DNA of 64,000 nucleotides from Saccharibacillus brassicae (GTDB lineage: Bacteria; Bacillota; Bacilli; Paenibacillales; Paenibacillaceae). Under the pieces are notes generated by a model. That model was not told where the DNA came from and ran no database searches. It saw only the letters and a program-made list of their open reading frames with translations. Below are positions 9,251-17,964 of the stretch, piece by piece. Position 1 is the stretch's first letter. Every line of letters begins with the position of its first letter. The DNA is taken from positions 2,341,501-2,405,500 of the forward strand of contig NZ_CP041217.1 of NCBI RefSeq assembly GCF_006542275.1, in the 5' to 3' direction. A program made the position numbers and the translations under genes.

Positions 9251-10510
9251 TCAGCCTTTTTCCGGCGTCAGCTTTTTGGCCAGCGCGCTCATGTCCTGTC
9301 CCTGCAGCGCACCCGCCACGAGTTCGGGCAGCATGGCCGGCGTGCAGGCAAAGCACGGCGTGCCGTCTCTCGCCAGCTGCCGGGCCAGCCGCTCGTCATA
9401 GAACGGGCGGCCGCTGTCGGAGAGCGCCAGCAAACAGAGCGTCCGTACGCCCGATTCGCGCATCTCGCGCATCCGGCGCACGAGCGCCGACTGGTTGCCG
9501 CCTTCGTACAGGTCGGTCACCATGATGAACAGCGTCTTCTTCGGATCTTCGATGAAGTTCTCGCAGTAGGCGACCGACTTGTTGATGTCGGTTCCGCCGC
9601 CGAGCTGAATGCCGAACAGCATGTCGACGGGATCGTCGGCGCACTGCTCGGTCAGGTCGACGACTTCCGTATCGAACACGACGACGCGCGTATCCAGCGC
9701 CGGCATGCTGGCGAAGACCGCGCCTGTCACCGAAGCCCAGATGACCGATTCGGCCATGGAACCGCTCTGGTCGATGTCGAGAATGACGGTCCATTCCTTG
9801 CTGCGCCGAGCCCGGTCGAAGTAGTAGAACCGTTCGGGAATCAGAATCTTCCGCTCGGTATCGTAATGCTTCAGGTTGCGCTGGATCGTCCGCTTCCAGT
9901 CCAGTCCGCTGAGCGAAGGCAGCGGCGTATGCTGGCGCTTGTTCAGCGCGCCGGTCACGGCCCGCTGCATGTCTTCCTTCATGCGGGACATGAGGTCGTC
10001 CACGACCGCTTTGACGAGCATGCGGGCCGTTTCTTTGGTTTTCTCGGGAATTTTGCCTTTGAGCGCCATCAGCGTTCCGACCATCTGGATATCCGGCTTG
10101 ACCGAGGCGAGCAGCTCCGGCTCGAACAGCAGCTGCTTCCAGCCGCGCCGCTCGATCGCGTCGTTCTGGATGATCGAGACGACGTCTTCCGAGAACAGGC
10201 TGCGCACGTCGCCGAGCCAGCGCGACAGATTGACGGAACCTCGTCCGCCGCCCGCCGCGCGTCCGCCCGAACCGCCGGCCGACGGCGCTCCGTCCGTCGT
10301 GTCGTCGTAGATCGCCGCCAACGCCGCGTCCATGATCGCTTCTTCCTCCGTCAAATGCAGGCCGCCGGGTCCGTTCATGCCTTCCAGCTGCTTCTGGGCC
10401 GCTTCGCCCAGAATCAACCGCCAGCGGGACACCGCGTGCTGCTTCTGCTGCGCCGCCAAGTCCGGCTCGTTCCGCCCGCTGCCGTTTTCCTTATCCGCCA
10501 TGTTCCCCAT
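9251..10510 (-). CDS. VWA domain protein of a MoxR-type system
   Basis: 419 residues from the ATG at 10510; TTG 10525 upstream and ATG 10501 downstream are alternatives, but a GGGGA lies about 10 nt before 10510. The C-terminal half is a von Willebrand A domain with a complete MIDAS motif DIDQSGSMAES (DxSxS) near residue 250 and VTDLYEGGN later. The N-terminal half is helical. VWA proteins of this type act with MoxR AAA ATPases, usually as the metal-dependent adaptor that brings a client to the ATPase ring. The start lies directly after the DUF5682 stop (TAGTATG), implying coupled translation. Confidence 0.88.
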   Translation of the reverse strand: MGNMADKENGSGRNEPDLAAQQKQHAVSRWRLILGEAAQKQLEGMNGPGGLHLTEEEAIMDAALAAIYDDTTDGAPSAGGSGGRAAGGGRGSVNLSRWLGDVRSLFSEDVVSIIQNDAIERRGWKQLLFEPELLASVKPDIQMVGTLMALKGKIPEKTKETARMLVKAVVDDLMSRMKEDMQRAVTGALNKRQHTPLPSLSGLDWKRTIQRNLKHYDTERKILIPERFYYFDRARRSKEWTVILDIDQSGSMAESVIWASVTGAVFASMPALDTRVVVFDTEVVDLTEQCADDPVDMLFGIQLGGGTDINKSVAYCENFIEDPKKTLFIMVTDLYEGGNQSALVRRMREMRESGVRTLCLLALSDSGRPFYDERLARQLARDGTPCFACTPAMLPELVAGALQGQDMSALAKKLTPEKG

Positions 10511-10511
10511 A

Positions 10512-12842
10512 CTAAAAGTCCCCAAAGTCGAAATCGTTCAATTCATCCAGCATCTTGTCCTCTTCCTCCTTCAGATCCCCGGTCAGAATTTCCGCGGCCT
10601 GCTCCGCGTTCACGCCCCACAGCTCGCCCAGCGTCTCGGCGATCATCGTCTTCTCGTGCGCCGAGAACGAACTGAACGCCCGGCGCAGGAACACGAGCGC
10701 GCGCTTGAATTCTTCGTCGTCGAGCGAATGGATATAATCGTTCAACTGTTGCCACAGGCTCATGCGCGACAGCAGCGCATAGCGGTTGCGCATGGACAGT
10801 CCTTCGAACCAGCCCGCGCCAAGCTCGGACGGAATGCCCGGCGACAGCCGCCGCGACACTTCGGCGGCGCACTTCTCCGCGTCCATCTCCCCGCGTTCCA
10901 GCAGCAGCGCGCAGGAGAAGCCGGACAGCTTCGGATTGCGGTCGTCGCGCTCCGACAGCCCGGACAGCTCCGCCGTCCAGAGCGGCACGTCGACGACGTC
11001 GTCGTGTTCCTGCGCAATCTGGTTCAGGCTGCCCATCGCGGACACGATGCCGTAAGCCGCTTCGTCGCTGCAGTTGGCGGCGTCGGTCAGATAGAGGCAG
11101 CCGCGATAGAACAGCTGCGTCAGCAGCGGCACGAGCGGCGCCGTGTCCGCGCGGCGAATATCGCCGTAGGCGATAATGCCGGACAGCCGCGAAGCCGCCG
11201 CCGCGATCTGGGCCACGTCGCGGCTATCCGCCGCCAGCGCTTGCAGCACGCGGCGCCCGTCTTCCATCTGCGCGGTCATGCCGCAGCGGACGGCGGCTTC
11301 GATCAGCTTCGAAGCTTCCGAAATGGAAGTGCAGGCTTCCAGCCGTTCGCGCAGCCGATACGCGCAGGCGATCTCGATCGTCTCGCCGAGCAGGGTCGAT
11401 TCGACGACCCGGATCTCGGCTTCCGGCGTCCACTGGATAATCCAGTCTTCGGCCCAGATCGCCCGATCCGCGCCCGCGGATTTTGCGCGGACGAACGGAA
11501 TGTCCAGCAATTCCAGGCGATGGAACAGGAAGGAGCGGTTCAGGTCGAGAAAAGCGGCTTCGGGAGACGAGACGCGCCGGTTCTCGCGCAGATCGAGCGA
11601 CAGATCGGCCGCGACCGCGGTCTTGTATTTGGTCAACTTGAGCCGCTTCAACTCGCGGTTCAGGTCGTCCTGCAGCGGCGTCTGGCTGACGCCTTCGGCC
11701 AGGCTGCCGATCCGGGTGCCGATCTCGACCCGGGCCAGCGCTTCGGCCACGACCGACAGCTCGCCGCGGCCGAGCAGCGTCTGCGCCGCGTCGCGCAGTT
11801 CCAGCAGCGTCGGCGCGCTGCCGCCGTGCAGCGAAGCCAGCCCTTCGGCCAGCCGCACCGCTTCGATGACTTCCGCCGTCGAACGGTGCGTGCCGGCCTC
11901 GCGCAGGCTGCGCGCCGCCGTTGACAGATAGACGCGCGGCAGCTCGTCCGGCCGCCCGGCCTCCATCGCGTCCCACATCAGCTGGTAGTAATGCGGAGCG
12001 CGGTTCCCCGCGCCGTAGCCCGACAGGCTGGAGAGCCGGTAATACGAATACGGCATCAGCGTCAGCTTCGAACCGCGCAGCGGCATCGCCGCAAGTTCCG
12101 CGTCGCTCATGGCGCCGCCGGCCGGATGCTCCAGCGCCGCCGCATGGTAGGCGCCGCAGACGACTACGACTTTGGCGGGATCGTGCCCCGCTTCAACGAC
12201 GTTCAGAATCTGCCGCCGCATATACGCTTCGCGGACGTGATTATACGCGTGTTCCTGCGGCTGCTCGGACTGCTCGCGGTCTTCGCCGAGCGATCGCATC
12301 TCGGCCGAAAAGGCCAGGATCGAATCCCGGTAGGCATCCGGATTCGCGTTGTGCTCGTAATGACGTTCCCAGTACGTCTCGTAGTCGTGCTCGTCCGCCA
12401 GGTCGGCGATGCGTTCGTACACCGAACGCCCCGCCACCGCGGCTTCCGGCTCTTCTTCGCCCTGCGGCCGACCGGGCAGATCTTCGCCGCCGCGCCGCAG
12501 ATCCTGCAGCGCCAGCGCCGACCCGGCCGGCAGGTCGATCAGTTCGCACAGGGCGCCGTTCTTCGCGGCCCAGCGCATCGCCTGAAGCTCCGGCGAATAG
12601 ACGGCGAACGGCCACAGCGCCGTGCGCACAGGCATCTCGTCGGTAAAAGCCAGAATGGCGACCGGCGGAACGGTCGACGGATCGACGAGATCGCGGATCA
12701 GGGGAGTCGCATCGGACGGGCCTTCGATCAGCACCGCCGTCGGCCGGACCGCGTCCAGATATTGCAGCAGATGGCGGGCACCGCCGGGGGACAGGTGCCG
12801 GACGCCGAATACGGAGACGGTGACGTCGGCCGCCGTCTTCAC
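10512..12842 (-). CDS. DUF5682 family protein
   Basis: 776 residues from the GTG at 12842, which overlaps the MoxR stop as GTGA and has GGGAGA 8 nt upstream; the frame is open to 12881 but that start has no ribosome site. The N-terminal ~300 residues carry VFGVRHLSPGGARHL, AVLIEGPSDA and VVCGAYHAAAL. This spacing of GxxH, E-G-P and GxxH resembles the TraB/PrgY/Tiki superfamily and suggests (inference) a related fold. The rest is mostly helical. DUF5682 proteins occur next to MoxR, VWA and SWIM genes in many phyla, so they are parts of one system; the activity is unknown. A poly-acidic tail (KEEEDKMLDELNDFDFGDF) ends the protein. Confidence 0.85.
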   Translation of the reverse strand: MKTAADVTVSVFGVRHLSPGGARHLLQYLDAVRPTAVLIEGPSDATPLIRDLVDPSTVPPVAILAFTDEMPVRTALWPFAVYSPELQAMRWAAKNGALCELIDLPAGSALALQDLRRGGEDLPGRPQGEEEPEAAVAGRSVYERIADLADEHDYETYWERHYEHNANPDAYRDSILAFSAEMRSLGEDREQSEQPQEHAYNHVREAYMRRQILNVVEAGHDPAKVVVVCGAYHAAALEHPAGGAMSDAELAAMPLRGSKLTLMPYSYYRLSSLSGYGAGNRAPHYYQLMWDAMEAGRPDELPRVYLSTAARSLREAGTHRSTAEVIEAVRLAEGLASLHGGSAPTLLELRDAAQTLLGRGELSVVAEALARVEIGTRIGSLAEGVSQTPLQDDLNRELKRLKLTKYKTAVAADLSLDLRENRRVSSPEAAFLDLNRSFLFHRLELLDIPFVRAKSAGADRAIWAEDWIIQWTPEAEIRVVESTLLGETIEIACAYRLRERLEACTSISEASKLIEAAVRCGMTAQMEDGRRVLQALAADSRDVAQIAAAASRLSGIIAYGDIRRADTAPLVPLLTQLFYRGCLYLTDAANCSDEAAYGIVSAMGSLNQIAQEHDDVVDVPLWTAELSGLSERDDRNPKLSGFSCALLLERGEMDAEKCAAEVSRRLSPGIPSELGAGWFEGLSMRNRYALLSRMSLWQQLNDYIHSLDDEEFKRALVFLRRAFSSFSAHEKTMIAETLGELWGVNAEQAAEILTGDLKEEEDKMLDELNDFDFGDF

Positions 12843-13942
12843 TCGTTCATCTCCCTGCACGCTTGATACAGTCCGCGCCACTCCGATCCCCGTTTCTTCA
12901 TGACGTTGTCCAGGTATTCTTTCCAGACGAGCTTGTCCTTGTCATCGTCCTTGACGATCGCGCCCTGCAGGCCGGCCGCCAGATCCTCGTCGGTCATCTC
13001 GCCGCTGCCGAAACTTGCCGCAAGCGCCATGCTGTTCGTCAGCAGCGAAATCGCTTCGGCCGTCGAGATGACGCCGCCGGGCGATTTGAGCTTCTCCTTG
13101 CGGTCGAGCGTCATGCCGCTGCGCAGCTCGCGGAAGATCGTCACGACCTTGAGCAGCGCCTCGTCGGCCGGAGGCGAAGCGTGCAGCTGGTAGGAAGCGG
13201 CAATCTCGCCGACCCGCTTCTTGACGATCGACAGTTCCGTCTCCAGATCCGACGGCGCGGGCAGAACGATAATGTTGAAGCGCCGCTTGAGGGCGGCGGA
13301 CATTTCGTTCACGCCGCGGTCGCGCGTGTTCGCCGTGGCGATAATCGAGAAGCCTTTGCGGGCGCTCGTCTCGCTGCCGAGTTCGGGTACCGAGACGGTC
13401 TTCTCGGACAAAATCGAGATCAACGCGTCCTGCACTTCCGACGCGCAGCGCGAAATCTCTTCGAACCGGGCGACGCTGCCGCCTTCCATCGCGCGCATGA
13501 TCGGGCTCCGCACGAGCGCTTCCGGCGTCGGGCCGTTGGCCAGCAGCATCGCGTAATTCCACGAATAGCGGACATGTTCTTCGCTCGTGCCGGCCGTTCC
13601 CTGCACGACAAGGCCCGAGTTGCCGCTGACGGCGGCGGTCAGGTTCTCGGACAGCCAGGACTTGGCGGTGCCCGGCTCGCCGATCAGCATCAGCGCACGG
13701 TCCGTAACGAGCGTGGCGATCGCCATCTCGACCAGACGCCGGTTGCCTATGTATTTGGGCGTGATGTCCAGCTTTCCGGCCGTGCCGCCGGTCAGAAACG
13801 TCAACACGGAACGCGGCGACATCTGCCAACCCGGCGGGACCGCCCCTTTGTCCGCTTTTTGCAGCGCCTCGATCTCTTCCTGGTACAACACTTCCGCCGG
13901 TAGGCGCATAGCCTCCTGCTCTTGCTTCTTCGCTGCTGCCAT
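12839..13942 (-). CDS. MoxR-family AAA+ ATPase
   Basis: 367 residues. Walker A is GEPGTAKS at 88-95, followed by the MoxR-type Walker B region RFEEISRCASEVQDALI, sensor 1 IIATANTRDRG and an arginine-finger region AALKRRFN. These ATPases form hexamers that remodel or activate client proteins together with a VWA partner. AGAGGAG lies 9 nt before the ATG. It is third in a minus operon: 75 nt after the HEAT-like gene and overlapping DUF5682 by 4 nt. In this family the ATPase and VWA gene are the mechanistic core; here DUF5682 lies between them. Confidence 0.92.
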   Translation of the reverse strand: MAAAKKQEQEAMRLPAEVLYQEEIEALQKADKGAVPPGWQMSPRSVLTFLTGGTAGKLDITPKYIGNRRLVEMAIATLVTDRALMLIGEPGTAKSWLSENLTAAVSGNSGLVVQGTAGTSEEHVRYSWNYAMLLANGPTPEALVRSPIMRAMEGGSVARFEEISRCASEVQDALISILSEKTVSVPELGSETSARKGFSIIATANTRDRGVNEMSAALKRRFNIIVLPAPSDLETELSIVKKRVGEIAASYQLHASPPADEALLKVVTIFRELRSGMTLDRKEKLKSPGGVISTAEAISLLTNSMALAASFGSGEMTDEDLAAGLQGAIVKDDDKDKLVWKEYLDNVMKKRGSEWRGLYQACREMNE

Positions 13943-14017
13943 TTGTTCATTCTCCTCTCGACTGCAAGATGGGATTGCGGTGATCCGTGCGGTGATCCGA
14001 TCGCGGCTTCGCCGCCT

Positions 14018-15859
14018 TTACTCCGCGCCGGCGGCCCGCCGGCGAAGCGAATGGACGACTTCCTGCATCGTTTCCTTGAGGCTCTCGAACCTCGCGTTCG
14101 CGATCAGCGGCTCCAGACGGTCGGCGGCGTCCGCGGCAAACCGGTCCGGGATGCCCGTCAAACGCTCGATCTCGTCCGGATAGATGCTGTAGATTTTTTT
14201 CCAGTCCTTATTTTCCATCCAGCTCATGAGCAGTCCGTACTTCGTATCTTCGTCGTAATCGCCCGCGTCGAGCGCGCTGAAAATGTAATTCTCGTAATAA
14301 GGGCTGGCGTTTTTCTCGACCTGTTTTCTCAAAAACGGCAGCAGTCTCGGATTGCCGGGAGCGGCAAAGCCCGATACCAGTTCCAGATCGCCCCGGTCGA
14401 TCGTCCAATCGAGCCAACGCGGGTCCCACTGCGTCTCGATGACGTCCTGCGGCAGACGCCGCCGGACGTAATTGTCGTACACGTGGATCTCTCCGTGCAG
14501 CGTCTCGATCAGCTTCTTCTGGATCGCCTGCGCTTTTTTGGATACGGCTTCGCGCAGCCTGCCCCGGCCCGAACCGGCGTAACGGTCGTACAGTTCGGCC
14601 GGCGAACGGCGGCGCTTCGTCGCATGGAATGCATACGGCAGAAAATCGGGACTCTGCTCTTCGAGCGCGTACAGCACTTCGAGCGCTTCTTCGGTGTCCG
14701 TATTTTCCAGATAGCGGGCCGCCTGGCTCAGGACGCGGAACCGTTCCGCGTAATCCAGCCGGCCGAGCGCCGGATAAGCGTTCGGATGTCCGCAGAAATC
14801 CAGGTACAGCCGTTCCAGTTGCGGGTGCTCCGCATTCCGAAACGCGATCGTGAACGGTTCCAGCGCGCTCCACAGCTTGTCTTTGCTTTTGCGGTCTTCT
14901 TCGCCCGCATACTCTTCGCGCAGCCGCTCCGCGTACAGCGGGATGATGCGCGCAAGCATCTCTTCCGCCGGAGCGGCCCCGATCGCCTGCGCGGCCGGAA
15001 TCGCGTCCTTGCCGACGAACGCGTCGTACAGCCGTTCGCGGGCGTCCGCCGAATTGCGTACGGCAAGCGCGGCAAGCGCGCCTTCGCGCACCGGCTTCTT
15101 CTTGTCGAGCGACCATTCGATCAGGCGGTTTTCGAAGTCCGGATGCGTGCCGAGGCAGGATATTGCCGCCGCGCGGACTTTGTCCGAGCCTTCTTCCGCC
15201 GCCTGCACGAGCCGCGCAAGCGAACGCTTGTCGCCGGCATCGACGCCAAGCGTCCGCACGACTTCAAGGCGGCGTTCTTCTTCGCGTCCGCCCTGAAGGT
15301 TCAGGTCCGCCAGCAGGTACGGCACGATGACCCTTCCGTAGGAAGGCAGGATATATCGGACGGCGTAATCGGCCAGTTCCGCGTACGGATCGTTCAGCGC
15401 CTTCATCGCGAACGGGAACAGGCGCAGATCGCGGAACAAGCCGTCCCGATGGGCCGTCGTTACGATCTCGTAGCGTCCTCCGCCCGAAGTGGACAGCGCG
15501 TTCTGCACTTCCGCCAGCTGGCGGTACGAGCGGGACGTCGTCAAATCGGTCAGGCCGCTGTCCGCCGGCTTCTCGGCCGACATGTCGCCGCCCGGTGCCG
15601 TCGCGCCCTGCGTCGACAGCACCGAATTCAGCAGCAGCGACACGTCCTGCAGCCTGGAAGCGCGCGCTTCCGCTTCGGACGGTCCCGTCAATTCCGCGAT
15701 GCCTTCGGCCAGCTTCTTGAACACCGGCGCCCGCTCTCCGAGCTGCGCAAGCTTCGGTTCGATCCGTTTCAGGCGGAAATCGTCCGCCGCCAGGTCGCTG
15801 CCCGCGATATACAGGCGGCGCAGTTCGCCCTGGAGTTCCTGCAACAAAGTCGTACTCAT
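14018..15859 (-). CDS. HEAT-repeat-like helical protein (DUF5691-type position)
   Basis: 613 residues, no signal peptide or membrane segment. From about 150 to 330 there are repeated helical pairs such as ALNDPYAELADYAVRYILP, VRTLGVDAGDKRSLARLVQAA and SDKVRAAAISCLGTHPDFENRLIEWSL, which look like HEAT repeats. The C-terminal part is aromatic-rich and helical (QWDPRWLDWTIDRGDLELV). In other bacteria the gene between the SWIM gene and the MoxR gene encodes DUF5691, so this is probably its counterpart; that is a positional inference. GGAGGAG is 6 nt before the ATG. Likely a scaffold or client-binding subunit of the MoxR complex. Confidence 0.75.
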   Translation of the reverse strand: MSTTLLQELQGELRRLYIAGSDLAADDFRLKRIEPKLAQLGERAPVFKKLAEGIAELTGPSEAEARASRLQDVSLLLNSVLSTQGATAPGGDMSAEKPADSGLTDLTTSRSYRQLAEVQNALSTSGGGRYEIVTTAHRDGLFRDLRLFPFAMKALNDPYAELADYAVRYILPSYGRVIVPYLLADLNLQGGREEERRLEVVRTLGVDAGDKRSLARLVQAAEEGSDKVRAAAISCLGTHPDFENRLIEWSLDKKKPVREGALAALAVRNSADARERLYDAFVGKDAIPAAQAIGAAPAEEMLARIIPLYAERLREEYAGEEDRKSKDKLWSALEPFTIAFRNAEHPQLERLYLDFCGHPNAYPALGRLDYAERFRVLSQAARYLENTDTEEALEVLYALEEQSPDFLPYAFHATKRRRSPAELYDRYAGSGRGRLREAVSKKAQAIQKKLIETLHGEIHVYDNYVRRRLPQDVIETQWDPRWLDWTIDRGDLELVSGFAAPGNPRLLPFLRKQVEKNASPYYENYIFSALDAGDYDEDTKYGLLMSWMENKDWKKIYSIYPDEIERLTGIPDRFAADAADRLEPLIANARFESLKETMQEVVHSLRRRAAGAE

Positions 15860-15926
15860 TGGCTTCTCCTCCCGATTCTGTTCGATTCGTCCCGGAATCC
15901 GGGCTCTGTCTTCGACGGCGTTCCGC

Positions 15927-17366
15927 TCAATACAACAGCCGCGTGATCCGCTCGCCCTTGATCAGCGTGAGCGGCTGGGCGACGAGTCTTCCCGTGTCCA
16001 TCCGGTGCTCGAACATCGCCAGCACGTCGGTGTCTTCCAGCAGCGCGGGATCGACGAGCGACAGCAGGGGCGTGGTCGGCTGCGGAAGCCGGTAAATGTC
16101 GCCGAGTTCCAGCGTGCCGCCGGATTCGTCGACCAGCGCGAAAGCCCCGCTCTCGGTCTGCGCGATCCGGGCCGCTTGCAGCAGAACGACCGGCGCGCGG
16201 TCGGCCAGCGGGTCCTTGAGCTGGTTCTTGACGGCCTTCACCGCGTCCGCGATCGAAGTCGAAGCGGCGGATCGAATCGATTCGAAATCGGCGGAAGACG
16301 TCTGCCGCGGCAGCATGCCCTCGAAGCGCACGCGGGCGTTCAGGCCGCCCGGATACCGGTACAGCTCATTGATCTGCGCGACGCTGAAAAAGCTGTCTTC
16401 TTCCTTCATGAACTTGACCGCTTTGAACGGGCGGTACTGCACCGTGCGGTGAATCCGGCTCTCGCCGAGTTCCAGCCAGAAGCCGGTATCGACGAATTCT
16501 TTGCGCGCTTCGTCCCGGTAGCTGTAGAACGCGAGCTGCAGCAGTTGGACGTTCTCGCTGACCCGTCCCGCTTCCTTCAGCTCGGACAGCTGCCAGGCAT
16601 GGCCCAGCCATTCCTCGATCGTCGATTCCGCATCCGGCGACAGTTCCGGATCTTCCTGCTTCGCCTGCAGGTAGGAGCGGCCTTTCTTGATAAAAGCGTT
16701 CAGCAGCGTCAGCTGCTCGGCCGCGTATGTATACCCGCTCTCGCGATCTTCCTGCTCCAGCAGCAGGGCCAGGCGGCGAAGCTCGTTCTCCGCTCCGGTC
16801 AAATAACTGCTGCCGAGCCGCTTGGCATGGTCGTTCAGGTCTTTGACCGTCTTCGCGTTCGCCGTGCCCAGCCCGCCGCGCACGAGCGACAGCGACAATT
16901 TCTCCAGTTCGTCCAGCGCTTCAAGCTGCTGCCCGATCTTCTTCTTGAGCGCGGCCTTGTTCACTTTCTTCGGCTTGGCGGGCGGAAGTTCGCCGCTGTC
17001 GCGCTTGGCCTTGTTCTCTTCGCGCTTGCCGGCCTTGTCTCTCTTCGACGAAATGTCTTCCGGCACGGACGCCTGCTCGAACTTCAGGCCGTCCGCGTAA
17101 GCGTACATAAGGCCCAGCGCGTGCTTGCACGGAAACTGCCGGCTCGGGCAGCTGCAGCGGGACACCGGATTGTCGGGAGTGACGAAGTCGACGGAACAGA
17201 CGTAGTTGGACTTGCCGCTGCCGGAACATTCGCCGAACAGCAGGTCGCCTTCCGCGGATACGTTGAGCTTGACGAACTTGTTCTTCTGAACGAGCCCGCG
17301 GCCGTTCTTGGCCGCGGCAGCGTTCGGGGCGAGCGAATCGATATGGGATGCAGTCAATTGTAGCAA
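15927..17366 (-). CDS. SWIM zinc finger protein, first gene of the MoxR/VWA operon
   Basis: 479 residues from the TTG at 17366, preferred because GAGGAGG stands 8 nt upstream; the frame stays open to 17531 but no ribosome site is seen there. The SWIM motif CxC-x6-CxH is complete (CSCPSRQFPCKH, about residues 71-82), binding one zinc and usually contacting DNA or protein. A Lys/Ala/Glu-rich charged linker follows (about 105-140), then a long helical part. SWIM proteins head this conserved gene set in actinobacteria and proteobacteria as well. The 67-nt gap to the HEAT-like gene indicates cotranscription. Confidence 0.85.
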   Translation of the reverse strand: MLQLTASHIDSLAPNAAAAKNGRGLVQKNKFVKLNVSAEGDLLFGECSGSGKSNYVCSVDFVTPDNPVSRCSCPSRQFPCKHALGLMYAYADGLKFEQASVPEDISSKRDKAGKREENKAKRDSGELPPAKPKKVNKAALKKKIGQQLEALDELEKLSLSLVRGGLGTANAKTVKDLNDHAKRLGSSYLTGAENELRRLALLLEQEDRESGYTYAAEQLTLLNAFIKKGRSYLQAKQEDPELSPDAESTIEEWLGHAWQLSELKEAGRVSENVQLLQLAFYSYRDEARKEFVDTGFWLELGESRIHRTVQYRPFKAVKFMKEEDSFFSVAQINELYRYPGGLNARVRFEGMLPRQTSSADFESIRSAASTSIADAVKAVKNQLKDPLADRAPVVLLQAARIAQTESGAFALVDESGGTLELGDIYRLPQPTTPLLSLVDPALLEDTDVLAMFEHRMDTGRLVAQPLTLIKGERITRLLY

Positions 17367-17559
17367 ATCAAGCGCCTCCTCGCTAATCTTTGGTTGGTTA
17401 GCATTATACGTGATTCCCGCGCAAATCTCACTCGGGCATGCGGCATCGGACTTTCGACCCTGGACGTTCGTCCTGGCGGGATTTTCCAGACGAAAAAGAA
17501 CGCATGTTCTTATTTTCGTAAAATATAGCACGCTTTCCGCCGGAATTCAAATGGCGCGC

Positions 17560-17770
17560 GATTGTTCCGTCCAGTCGTCCTTTTTTCGTATAAATAACGG
17601 CAAGAGGGCACTTACTCCCTTACGCCGGTCCGCGACGAGCCGAATAACGGCGTAGAAGCAGCTATTTCCGCGCTTCGAAGCCGAAATCCCCTTTTTTCCG
17701 CAAAATAAATGGATCTGTGCCGTTATTTGCGCTTTTGGCAGTATTTTCGCAAAAATAAGTGTCTTCAGGA
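17560..17770. repeat. Intergenic dispersed repeats of the AAATAAC/CTTATT type
   Basis: The gene-free stretch 17367-17896 holds several degenerate copies of a motif with AAATAAC at one end and CACTTA(T/C)T or CTATTTCC at the other (for example around 17575, 17641, 17700 and 17745). They resemble the units of the much larger array at 32752-33780. No ribosome site or coding bias is seen. The part next to 17366 should hold the promoter of the SWIM operon. Confidence 0.5.
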
Positions 17771-17896
17771 CGTTAATCCGGCGCGCCCCGCGACAGGTTC
17801 GATAGGATGCCCCAAGTTTGCGCCAAGCACAGGTACAGGTACAGCTATAGGCACAAACGCAGACCCGAAGCTGTCCGATCCGCGTCATCTCCATAC

Positions 17897-17935
17897 AAAA
17901 AAACCGATCCGGAGGCTGGCGGGCCTCCGGATCGG
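17897..17935 (-). terminator. Terminator of the carbohydrate-binding lipoprotein gene
   Basis: A 13-bp stem CCGATCCGGAGGC/GCCTCCGGATCGG (17904-17935) is followed on the minus strand by seven T. It lies 29 nt after the stop of the lipoprotein gene. Confidence 0.85.
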
Positions 17936-17964
17936 AGTGAATGTTCATTTTGCCATGAGTCGGT

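Noticed and set aside
7109..10675. A 1188-codon plus-strand open frame over the LRR and VWA genes
   Set aside because: Antisense shadow; no ribosome site, and both minus-strand genes have family motifs and good starts.
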